From: Bacteroidales bacterium
Lineage (GTDB): Bacteria > Bacteroidota > Bacteroidia > Bacteroidales > UBA12077
DNA length: 41,581 nucleotides
Direction: 5' to 3'
Assembly (NCBI GenBank): GCA_003446015.1
Contig: DMBU01000098.1
Coordinates: forward strand, 1-41,581
Position 1 is the first letter of the stretch; every line of letters begins with the position of its first letter. Shown here piece after piece: positions 34,310-41,581 of this stretch. Under the pieces are notes generated by a model. The model saw only the letters and a program-made list of their open reading frames with translations, was not told where the DNA came from and did not search any database. The position numbers and the translations under genes are program-made.

Positions 34310-34810
34310 ATGAAAAAATTAACATTATTAGCAGTTATTTCAATTGCTTTTACACTTAACTCTTTTGCACAAATTAGTGCTGGTGGTGGTCTTGTTTATG
34401 GTACAGAACAAAAGACCATCGGATTTAATTTAAGAGGACAGTACAGTATTACAGAAAGTATTGACCTTGTAGGTGGATTTACATTTTACTTACCTAACAA
34501 AGAGAAACAAACAATATTTTTAGCTACCATTGAAAGTAAAACAACCATGTGGGCTTTTGATATTGATGGTCACTATAATTTTGAGCTTATGGACAAATTA
34601 AAAGTATATCCACTTGCAGGTCTAAATATTGCTGGTGTTTCTGTAGATGTTAACGGTTCGAAAGTTAGTGATACGGAAGTAGGGTTTAATATTGGAGCAG
34701 GGGCTACATATGAGATAACAGATAAGTTAGCAGGCTTATTTGAGACAAAATATACGATTGGTAATTTTGATCAGGCAGTTATTACTTTAGGTGTTTTATA
34801 TAAATTCTAA
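34310..34810 (+). CDS. Small outer-membrane beta-barrel protein
   Basis: A 166-residue protein with signal peptide MKKLTLLAVISIAFTLNSFA cleaved before Q21. The remainder alternates polar and hydrophobic residues in eight or so strands (for example GGGLVYGTEQ, IDLVGGFTFYLP, LKVYPLAGLNIAG, AVITLGVLYKF) and ends in an aromatic Phe, the usual C-terminal signal for outer-membrane insertion. It is typical of the OmpA/OmpW-like small porin families of Bacteroidota. No ligand can be named. A 22-bp terminator stem follows 11 bp after the stop, so it is monocistronic. About 280 bp upstream of it is non-coding. Confidence 0.88.
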   Translation: MKKLTLLAVISIAFTLNSFAQISAGGGLVYGTEQKTIGFNLRGQYSITESIDLVGGFTFYLPNKEKQTIFLATIESKTTMWAFDIDGHYNFELMDKLKVYPLAGLNIAGVSVDVNGSKVSDTEVGFNIGAGATYEITDKLAGLFETKYTIGNFDQAVITLGVLYKF

Positions 34811-34821
34811 AAGTTGGTCGT

Positions 34822-34871
34822 ATTAAACTTAAAAAACCCGATATTATTTTATCGGGTTTTTTAAGTTTAAT
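34822..34871 (+). terminator. Very strong terminator after the beta-barrel gene
   Basis: The arms 34822-34843 and 34850-34871 are perfect complements of 22 bp with a 6-base loop. The core is AACCCGATA/TATCGGGTT and the right arm carries a TTTTTT run. The left arm's A-run would serve the opposite strand as well. Confidence 0.93.
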
Positions 34872-35242
34872 CCATGATAAATAGATAGTTCTATCGATGT
34901 AAAACAGAATACCCCTTGAAAAATCAAGGGTTTTAGAGTGAAAAGAGTTCTGGACAATTCTATGTTCTCGGTAAGTGAATGATTAACAGAAAGAAAGCAA
35001 TGATTAAATATGTTGAAGAACAAATAGAAAAGGAGTTAACATTAAATTAATAAGATTTAGTATTTGTTATTCAAGATGGGAATCGAAGATATTTAATAAA
35101 TGATATATAATCAATTAGTTGTCGTTGTAAATGCTCAATAGGTATCCGGATAGGTGTCGGCGATTTTAGGAAACTTTATTAAAATTTTTCTTTCAAAATG
35201 AATTGATTTGATTAATTTTGATTTTAATAATATGATTTTGAT
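34872..35242. other. Gene-poor spacer before the pilin operon
   Basis: About 370 bp without a believable gene. It holds a second small terminator-like hairpin (34913-34930) and a 10-bp palindrome TATCCGGATA (35143-35152). A 22-codon open frame near 34980 matches nothing I know. The pilin operon promoter must lie within the right part, but no clear element was found. Confidence 0.6.
34913..34934 (+). terminator. Small rho-independent terminator-like hairpin
   Basis: CCCTTGA (34913-34919) pairs with TCAAGGG (34924-34930) over an AAAA loop, followed by TTTT. No gene of that orientation ends nearby except the beta-barrel gene, which already has a stronger terminator. It may be a back-up or belong to an unseen short transcript. 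Confidence 0.5.
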
Positions 35243-35638
35243 ATGAGAAAAGTAAAAGCATTTACATTGACTGAGTTATTGGTAGTTTTAATTATAATTG
35301 GAATTTTGGTTCTTTTAGCGGTTCCTAATTTAATGCCACTTATTTCAAGGGCAAGAAGCACAGAAGCTAAATTGCAATTAGATTTTCTTCATCAACTTGA
35401 GAGTTCATATTTTATGATGTATTCAAGATATTCAAATGATTTTGAAGAGATTGGATATGAACATGTAAAACTCGTTTCTGAAGGTGGTCAAGCCAATTAT
35501 ATTATAGAAGTTGTTGAAGCATCAGTAAATAGTTTTAAAGCCAAAGCAACAGCAATTGTCGATTTCGATGGAGATGGCACTTTTAATGTATGGGAAATTG
35601 ATCAGGATAAAAACTTACGTGAAGTTGTGAAAGATTAG
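35243..35638 (+). CDS. Type IV prepilin / pseudopilin (GspG-like)
   Basis: A 131-residue protein with a class III (prepilin) signal: short basic leader MRKVKA, cleavage expected between Ala6 and Phe7, Glu at position +5 (Glu11), and a hydrophobic helix LLVVLIIIGILVLLAVP. Ala at -1 instead of the common Gly is allowed but less usual. The C-terminal part has D107-F-D-G-D-G-T, a calcium-site-like loop that parallels the Ca(II)-binding end of GspG major pseudopilins. The gene is 3 bp from a prepilin peptidase gene. It likely polymerises into a short periplasmic pseudopilus or a pilus fibre. Confidence 0.9.
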   Translation: MRKVKAFTLTELLVVLIIIGILVLLAVPNLMPLISRARSTEAKLQLDFLHQLESSYFMMYSRYSNDFEEIGYEHVKLVSEGGQANYIIEVVEASVNSFKAKATAIVDFDGDGTFNVWEIDQDKNLREVVKD

Positions 35639-35641
35639 TTT

Positions 35642-36160
35642 ATGTTATACCTTAAAATCTTATTACTACTAATATTAGTATTTATTTTGTACCAGGATCT
35701 CCGCTATCAGGCTGTATCCTGGATTTTTTTTGTAGTAGGTTTGGCTCTTACCTTGATAATTTCAATAAAAGAAAATTATTTGACTGATTTAATAGTTAAT
35801 TCAACCATTAATTTCCTGTTTATTCTATTCCAGTTAAGCGTTATTTACTTATTTACCTGGATTAAATTCAAAAAGAAAAAAAACATATTTAAATCGGTAT
35901 TCGGATTGGGAGATTTACTCTTCCTGCTTATGATCATTCCCTTATTCTCACCATTAAATTTCGTGATATTTTTTATTGCTTCAATCATTTTTACATTGTT
36001 TGTATACACTATTCTTAGAAGTATAAAAATTTACAAAAAGCACAGAATACCTCTTGCTGGCTTACAATCTCTTTTTTTATTTATAGTTTTGATTTCACAG
36101 ATTTTTAGTAAGTTTAATCTTTATAACGATTATTACATTTTACAATTTATCATCAAATAA
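35642..36160 (+). CDS. A24-type prepilin peptidase, compact form
   Basis: A 172-residue polytopic membrane protein. It has Asp19 in LYQDLRYQAVSW just after the first membrane segment and GLGD (88-91, Asp91) before a later segment, the two catalytic aspartates and GxGD box of A24 aspartic prepilin peptidases. It lacks the N-terminal cysteine-rich methyltransferase domain of GspO/PilD, as in CpaA/TadV-type enzymes. It is sandwiched between the prepilin and ATPase genes (gaps of 3 and 2 bp), so it probably processes the upstream prepilin. The Pro normally found a few residues after the first Asp is not evident, so the family call is good but not certain. Confidence 0.8.
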   Translation: MLYLKILLLLILVFILYQDLRYQAVSWIFFVVGLALTLIISIKENYLTDLIVNSTINFLFILFQLSVIYLFTWIKFKKKKNIFKSVFGLGDLLFLLMIIPLFSPLNFVIFFIASIIFTLFVYTILRSIKIYKKHRIPLAGLQSLFLFIVLISQIFSKFNLYNDYYILQFIIK

Positions 36161-36162
36161 GT

Positions 36163-37596
36163 ATGGTTAAAGATGGCTTTATAGAAATTTCGACAGAACT
36201 CCAACAGATTATTACTGCTGAGCAGGCATGGCATTACAATATTATTCCAAAGCAATCTGAGAATAACAGGATTGAATTTTACATTGACGAATTAAAATAT
36301 ACAGATCAGATTTCAGATGAATTGGAACTACTTTTTGGTAAAACCATACTGCTTGAAAGGGTCGATTCAAATACACTTGTAAAATCTTTAGGGAAATATT
36401 ACCGAAAAAAGAAAACCACCGAAGGAAAAGCAACAGATGTTTTTATTCCAAAATCAGATGATTTCTTAATCAACCTGATTTCTGAAGCTGATGACATAGG
36501 AAGCTCCGACATCCATATAGAAACTTATGAAGATCGTTGCCGTGTGCGTATGCGTATCGATGGTAAACTCATCGAACGTTATGTATTAAATAAAGAAGAT
36601 TATCCGGCTATCATTAATAAAATTAAAATTAAGGCTAACCTGGATATTGCCGAAAAACGTTTACCACAGGATGGCCGTATCTTTTTTCACGATGGCAATC
36701 AAAAATTTGATATTCGTGTTTCAGTTCTGCCAACCCTTTATGGCGAAAAAGTAGTAATGCGTTTGTTAAGTAAAGATGCTACAGATATTGATATCGAACT
36801 TCTTGGGATGAATCCAGAGCAGCTAAAATCATATACCGAAGGAATTAAAAAGCCCCATGGTATCCTTTTAATTAGTGGGCCAACAGGCTCTGGTAAAACA
36901 ACAACCTTATATGCAACGTTAAAAATTCTGAATAAAGAAAATACCAATATATTAACCATCGAAGATCCTATTGAATATACCCTCGAAGGAATTAATCAGG
37001 TTCAGTTAAAAGAGAGTATTGGTTTGACTTTCGCAAGTGCACTACGTACATTTTTACGACAGGATCCTGATGTAATCATGTTGGGGGAGATTCGCGATGG
37101 TGAAACAGCGAAAATGGCTGTACGTGCTGCACTTACCGGGCACTTGGTATTGTCTACTATTCACACAAACTCAGCATGGGGAACCATTTCACGATTAATC
37201 GATATGGGTGTTCCTCCATTTTTAGTAGCAAGCACATTAAACTTATCGGTTGCACAGCGCCTTGTGCGTTTACTCTGCCCCGTTTGTAAAGAAAAGCAAG
37301 AATTTAATTCTGCATTATATCCACGAAATTACAAAGCTCCTATACAAATAAAAGAACATGTTGTGGCAAAAGGTTGCGACGCATGTTATTACACTGGTTA
37401 CAAAGGACGAAAAGCAGTTTATGAAATAATACCCATCGACCACGAATTAACAGAAAACATTAAAGTTCAAAATATCGACGAAAACAAAATTTCAGATATT
37501 GCTGGTTTTAAAACCCTTTCTGATTCTGCATTTGAGTTATTTAAAGAGGGAATGACAACAATCGAAGAAATTTACTCAATTTTAATTAATTCATGA
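36163..37596 (+). CDS. gspE: GspE/PilB-type secretion/pilus assembly ATPase
   Basis: A 477-residue cytoplasmic hexameric ATPase that powers pseudopilus or pilus extension. The N-terminal 95 residues are a compact platform-binding domain. It is followed by SSDIHIE (114-120) of the N2 domain, Walker A GPTGSGKT (239-246), the Asp box TIEDPIEY (265-272), Walker B DVIMLGEIRD (303-312) and the His box GHLVLSTIHTN (326-336). A tetracysteine zinc site CPVC (372-375) and CDAC (405-408), the C-M domain of GspE/PilB, completes it. All catalytic elements are intact. It starts 2 bp after the peptidase stop. No GspF platform protein or secretin gene follows within the window. Confidence 0.93.
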   Translation: MVKDGFIEISTELQQIITAEQAWHYNIIPKQSENNRIEFYIDELKYTDQISDELELLFGKTILLERVDSNTLVKSLGKYYRKKKTTEGKATDVFIPKSDDFLINLISEADDIGSSDIHIETYEDRCRVRMRIDGKLIERYVLNKEDYPAIINKIKIKANLDIAEKRLPQDGRIFFHDGNQKFDIRVSVLPTLYGEKVVMRLLSKDATDIDIELLGMNPEQLKSYTEGIKKPHGILLISGPTGSGKTTTLYATLKILNKENTNILTIEDPIEYTLEGINQVQLKESIGLTFASALRTFLRQDPDVIMLGEIRDGETAKMAVRAALTGHLVLSTIHTNSAWGTISRLIDMGVPPFLVASTLNLSVAQRLVRLLCPVCKEKQEFNSALYPRNYKAPIQIKEHVVAKGCDACYYTGYKGRKAVYEIIPIDHELTENIKVQNIDENKISDIAGFKTLSDSAFELFKEGMTTIEEIYSILINS

Positions 37597-37758
37597 TCCA
37601 GTATACTGCTAGAAAATTTTTACTATGAAAGTCATTTAATTTAATGAAATAAATTTATTTCCCAAAATATTATTAAGAATCTCTCAAAATAACAGTCCGA
37701 TTTTTTTATCTAACGTTTAGGAGGTTAGTAGAATTAAGAATAGCATAACGGTTTCTAT

Positions 37759-37782
37759 AAAATATGTTTTAAAGCATATTTT
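37759..37782. repeat. Small hairpin upstream of the RHS-like gene
   Basis: AAAATATG (37759-37766) and CATATTTT (37775-37782) are inverted repeats with an 8-base spacer, in the 277-bp gap between the ATPase gene and the large secreted protein. No U-run fits a terminator on either strand. It may be an operator or just AT-rich structure. Confidence 0.35.
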
Positions 37783-37873
37783 CAAATTGAGTATAAAGTA
37801 CTACTTTCATTTATCTAATTATTAACCTAGAATTTTAAAAAAAATCAAACATTTAGTTTAAAATTAATATATA

Positions 37874-40800
37874 ATGAAAAAAAATGTATTTGCTGTGTTA
37901 GCAATTTTTATATGCCAGTTAGTTGTAGGGCAGAATGATTTACCTGAGTTAGTAATGCCATCTCCTACAGCGTTTCAGTTAACAAAATATGGGAATGTGC
38001 CTGTAAATGAATGTTCAGGAAGGATTACACCTTCAATTTCTTTATATGAATATAAGGCAGGTAAATTAAATCTGCCAATTAGCTTAAATTATGTTGGAAA
38101 TGGTGTTAAAGTAGATCAATTATCAAGCTGGACTGGTATAAACTGGAATTTAAATGCTGGTGGAGTAATAACCAGAATGGTGAGAGATTTGCCAGATGAA
38201 GCAGGCAAAGTAAATTATAGAATACTACACAGTATAGATGATTTGCAAAAATTCAATCTTATTGATGGAAATGAAAATGTTATTCATCTAAATTATTTGG
38301 AGTCTTTTGGATGTTATGACACACAAGCGGATATTTTTAATTTTAATTTTCTTAATTACTCAGGAAGTTTTTATTTGGATGAAGAGCTTAAACCACGATT
38401 AGCGAATTATGAGCAAGAATTAGAAATCTCTGAACCTTCATATAACCCAGATGAAGGATTTACTGAGTTCATAATTAAAACTCCTGATGGGATTCAATAT
38501 TATTTTGGAGGTTCTACTGCTACTGAAAGGACTATAAATAATCCTGGAAGTGAATCTGAAATTACAGCAAATACAGCATTTTATTTGTATAAAATTATTC
38601 ACCCTTTGGGGGATGAGATTCATTTAGTATATGAAAGAGAACAAGAACCTTATTTTGTAAGATTATCACAATCTTTTTATATAAATAAACTTATAGAAAG
38701 AGGAACAACTGAATGTAGCCCTGATAATTTTACTCTTAAAACAGATTATGCTCAACCAACTTTAAATGTTCAAAGAATTTTAAATGGAAAATATTTACGT
38801 AAAATATATTCCGATAGATCAAATTATGAAGTTTATTTAAATTCAGTCCCCTCTTTGTATGGTTGTGATTATATAAGGGTTTTGAAAGGAATTGATATTC
38901 TTGATAAAGCGACGGGTTACGATATAAAAAAAATCGAATTTGAATATATTGCTGATGAGAATAGATTTTTTTTAGAGAAGGTTAGCTTAAATGGAAAAAA
39001 TCCTTATATAAGCGGTGAAGAAAGTTCAGAAGAATATAGTATGATATATAACGATCCTGAGGGATTACCAAATAGATTAAGCCTAAGTCAAGATCATTTA
39101 GGGTACTTTAATGGTAAGAATAATGTGACCTTATTACCTAAAAATGCTTCTGTTCACTTTGATGATTTAAATAGTGTTTTAGCAAATAGGGAACCTGATT
39201 TTATATATTCAAGTAAAGGAACATTAACGAAACTGATTTATCCAACGGGTGGTTATACAGAATTTGAATATGAAGCTACACAAGTTGATGCTACCGATAA
39301 CTATATGGATAATATCGTTAGTCTTCAAACATATAGTAGTTATGAAGGATTAATACCAGACACGAAATTGTTGGATAGTTATATGATTGGAGTTGGTGAA
39401 TTAAACGACGAAGGAGTAATTGATGGTTCTCTAATAACTCAGGATATTACATTGAGTATCAATGTTAATTCTGACGAAAATGTGAATCATCATTACATAA
39501 TCTATATTAGATTAAAAGACCTTACAACAAATAGTGAAGAGTCTAATTACTTTGTTTTAGCTCCAGACAGAACTTTATATAGTGAAAACTTTACATTTAA
39601 TCTTAAGGAAAATCATTCTTATAATGTAGAACTTGAATTGGAACCAGATGTTGAGTCACAATCAACACCCTCCTTTGTTTATGCAACTGCAAGATTTTCA
39701 TATGTAAGAGAAAGAAGTGTATCAGGAGAACCCAGTGGGTTAGGAATTAGAATAAAAAGAATAAAGGACTACCCGGATAATAATTCTGAACCAGTAATAA
39801 AAAGATTCTATTATAAAAAAGCAATAGATCTGAATAGCTCTTTAGATGATGCTACAGCAATAAATAATTTAAAAACTTATGCTTATATAACATCATCAAT
39901 GGACGATTGTATAGTAGGAGGCACCAATACTCATTTTTATATAATTTTTGATTATGTTATAGCACATTTACAGTCGAGTACATTAAACAACTTGTTTCCA
40001 ACATCTGATAATTGCTGGTTATATGAGAATGTTACAATTAGTTACGGTGGGGATGATTTTGAAAATGGAGGAGTTGAAAAGAACTTTAATGTTAAAAATG
40101 CAAACTACCCTTATACATTTTATTTTGAAGACGGGATGTATAGCCCAAAAAAAATATTTGAATGTTATAGAGAGAATAACGATATGTATAATGGTAAGTT
40201 AAAAAGAGAAACTTATTTAAAAAAAGGGGAAAATGACCTTTTATACAAAATTAGAGAAGAAGAATATAACTATGTTGAGATTCAAGGATATGACGATTGT
40301 ATTACAAGTATGATTATAAAAAGAATTTACTCTCCATTCGAACTTCCAACCTATAATACGATGAGAGGTTTATATATTGGTTTATACAGATCTCTTTTTA
40401 TTAGAAGCGAGTTAGAATCTATTACATTAACTGATTATATAGATCCTATTCTGGTTGGAGCTGATGATTCTCCCATTTATAGTAGGGTTAAAACCGAAAA
40501 GATTTTTAAATATGGACGTTTTGCTGGATTGCCTACTGAAATTTTAAATCTCTCAAGTAAAGATGACAAGGTGATTAAAACAAGAACATACTACTCAAAT
40601 TCATCAAGTAGTGTTGGGGCTAACGATACAGAAATAGATAACTATGATAGATTATATTTTTCACATATATATTCAACCCCAATTAAAATAGAAAAATATC
40701 TTGGTGATTATTTTAATTTGCCTGAAGCTCCTGAAGATGAACTTGTTGATGAATTTTTAGATAGCATAGTTGGCCCGATAAAAATTTCAACTCAAAAAAC

Positions 40801-41581
40801 AATTTATGGAGACAATTTATTACCCCAAAAAGTGCAATCATCTTTTGGTGAAAATCCATTAGAAGATAAATTATACTATCATCAATATGATGATTATGGG
40901 AATCCATTAGAGCTTTCTAAAGCAAATGACCAATCTGTTTTTTATGTATGGGGATATAAGGATACTTATCCAATTGCTAAAATTGAAAATACAACTGAAC
41001 CGGATTTATCCTCAGCTCAAACTATATTAGATGATGTAAAGTCTGCATCGGATATCGAGAATAGCGCAATCCGAGAAGATATATTAAGAACAAACCTTGA
41101 ATTGTTAAGACTGGCATTACCCGGTGCAATGGTTACAACTTACACTTACGATCCTCCATACGGAATAAGTAGTGTAACCGACCCCAATGGAGTTTCAACC
41201 TTCTATAATTATGACAACTTTGGAAGGCTTTCTGAAGTTAGAGATAAAGAACATAATATTTTAAAAACTCATGAATATTTTATAGGGAAATCAGCAAATG
41301 CAAATAAAGCACCATTTTTAACGGTTATGTTGGACACGATCAAGATTCAGGCATTAGGGGGTGAAAGTTCTTTTGAAATAATATCAAATTTGATTTGGCA
41401 AGTTAGTGTTGATAAGGACTGGATTAGCCTTGATAAAACGGAAGGTTGGTTTAGCGATCAGGTAACTTTTAATGTTGATAATTATCTAGGTACTGAAAAT
41501 CGAACAGCGACAATTACTTTAACAGCTGGAGAAGGAATTACAAGAACAATTAATATTACTCAGTATGCTCCTTATATAAAT
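37874..41581 (+). CDS. Large secreted RHS/YD-like protein with BACON domain (partial, runs off right edge)
   Basis: The reading frame is open from the ATG at 37874 to the window end, 1236 codons with no stop, so the 3' end is missing. It has signal peptide MKKNVFAVLAIFICQLVVGQ, then the start region common to Bacteroidota RHS-like proteins (ISLYEYKAGKLNLPISLNYV, GINWNLNAGGVITRMVRDLPDE), a long central part of beta-rich sequence (about 120-1080) and YD-type motifs (YTYDPPYGISSVTDPNG, FYNYDNFGRLSEVRD, about 1088-1125). After them comes a BACON domain (about 1149-1233; SFEIISNLIWQVSVDKDWISL). RHS/YD proteins can encase toxins or act as surface proteins; a toxin tip, if any, would lie beyond the window. 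It follows the pilin/peptidase/ATPase operon by 277 bp, so cotranscription is uncertain. Confidence 0.85.
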   Translation, partial: MKKNVFAVLAIFICQLVVGQNDLPELVMPSPTAFQLTKYGNVPVNECSGRITPSISLYEYKAGKLNLPISLNYVGNGVKVDQLSSWTGINWNLNAGGVITRMVRDLPDEAGKVNYRILHSIDDLQKFNLIDGNENVIHLNYLESFGCYDTQADIFNFNFLNYSGSFYLDEELKPRLANYEQELEISEPSYNPDEGFTEFIIKTPDGIQYYFGGSTATERTINNPGSESEITANTAFYLYKIIHPLGDEIHLVYEREQEPYFVRLSQSFYINKLIERGTTECSPDNFTLKTDYAQPTLNVQRILNGKYLRKIYSDRSNYEVYLNSVPSLYGCDYIRVLKGIDILDKATGYDIKKIEFEYIADENRFFLEKVSLNGKNPYISGEESSEEYSMIYNDPEGLPNRLSLSQDHLGYFNGKNNVTLLPKNASVHFDDLNSVLANREPDFIYSSKGTLTKLIYPTGGYTEFEYEATQVDATDNYMDNIVSLQTYSSYEGLIPDTKLLDSYMIGVGELNDEGVIDGSLITQDITLSINVNSDENVNHHYIIYIRLKDLTTNSEESNYFVLAPDRTLYSENFTFNLKENHSYNVELELEPDVESQSTPSFVYATARFSYVRERSVSGEPSGLGIRIKRIKDYPDNNSEPVIKRFYYKKAIDLNSSLDDATAINNLKTYAYITSSMDDCIVGGTNTHFYIIFDYVIAHLQSSTLNNLFPTSDNCWLYENVTISYGGDDFENGGVEKNFNVKNANYPYTFYFEDGMYSPKKIFECYRENNDMYNGKLKRETYLKKGENDLLYKIREEEYNYVEIQGYDDCITSMIIKRIYSPFELPTYNTMRGLYIGLYRSLFIRSELESITLTDYIDPILVGADDSPIYSRVKTEKIFKYGRFAGLPTEILNLSSKDDKVIKTRTYYSNSSSSVGANDTEIDNYDRLYFSHIYSTPIKIEKYLGDYFNLPEAPEDELVDEFLDSIVGPIKISTQKTIYGDNLLPQKVQSSFGENPLEDKLYYHQYDDYGNPLELSKANDQSVFYVWGYKDTYPIAKIENTTEPDLSSAQTILDDVKSASDIENSAIREDILRTNLELLRLALPGAMVTTYTYDPPYGISSVTDPNGVSTFYNYDNFGRLSEVRDKEHNILKTHEYFIGKSANANKAPFLTVMLDTIKIQALGGESSFEIISNLIWQVSVDKDWISLDKTEGWFSDQVTFNVDNYLGTENRTATITLTAGEGITRTINITQYAPYIN

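Noticed and set aside
34980..35050. 22-codon open frame MINRKKAMIKYVEEQ
   Set aside because: Too short, no match to any family I know, no conserved start context.
1..41581. tRNA or rRNA genes, IS elements, attachment sites
   Set aside because: No cloverleaf-type sequence, transposase-like frame or terminal repeat was recognised on either strand by eye; a tRNAscan or ISfinder run could still find a missed one.

Overview
The window is AT-rich chromosomal DNA from a member of the Bacteroidota, probably Bacteroidia of the Marinilabiliales/Bacteroidales type. The order is a guess; the phylum is secure. The evidence is a C-terminal type IX secretion (Por) sorting domain on a 1743-residue surface protein, a BACON domain, tandem 800-residue FtsX/MacB-type permeases ending in NPxxSLRYE, LytS/LytTR signalling with a TPR sensor, and the absence of strong Shine-Dalgarno sequences. 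No tRNA, rRNA, CRISPR array, insertion sequence or phage gene was found.

Region 1 (1-18.7 kb) is signalling and membrane. After a small alpha/beta-barrel protein there are two copies of one module. Each has a minus-strand pair, sigma-54 response regulator then sensor kinase, with an 11-bp overlap, pointing away from plus-strand ABC permease genes. Module A (346-5690) drives one permease. Module B (5695-18673) drives an operon of four permeases plus a small zinc-ribbon protein. None of the five permeases has an ATPase or membrane-fusion partner in the window. The 510-bp spacer of module B holds a deleted four-helix-bundle (23S rRNA IVP family) pseudogene and a period-8 tandem repeat.

Region 2 (18.7-23.2 kb) has a von Willebrand A protein, a phased inverted repeat, and a TPR/LytS-type sensor kinase followed by its LytTR response regulator. 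Region 3 (23.2-31.8 kb) has the giant T9SS-exported repeat protein (NHL repeats and eight cadherin-like repeats), an M64-family lipoprotein metallopeptidase and a sodium:solute symporter. Region 4 (31.8-34.9 kb) has a PepSY-type membrane protein, a SiaC-family regulatory phosphoprotein and a small outer-membrane beta-barrel protein ending at a very strong terminator.

Region 5 (35.2 kb to the right edge) is a tight three-gene type II secretion/type IV pilus-like operon: prepilin, compact A24-type prepilin peptidase and GspE/PilB ATPase. A large secreted RHS/YD-like protein with a BACON domain follows and runs off the window. No platform protein, secretin or further pilins are visible; they may lie to the right or elsewhere.

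The best candidates for something under-described are the duplicated sigma-54/permease modules without ATPase and the minimal pilin-peptidase-ATPase set beside an RHS/BACON protein. Both readings rest on gene neighbourhood plus family knowledge, not on proof of function.
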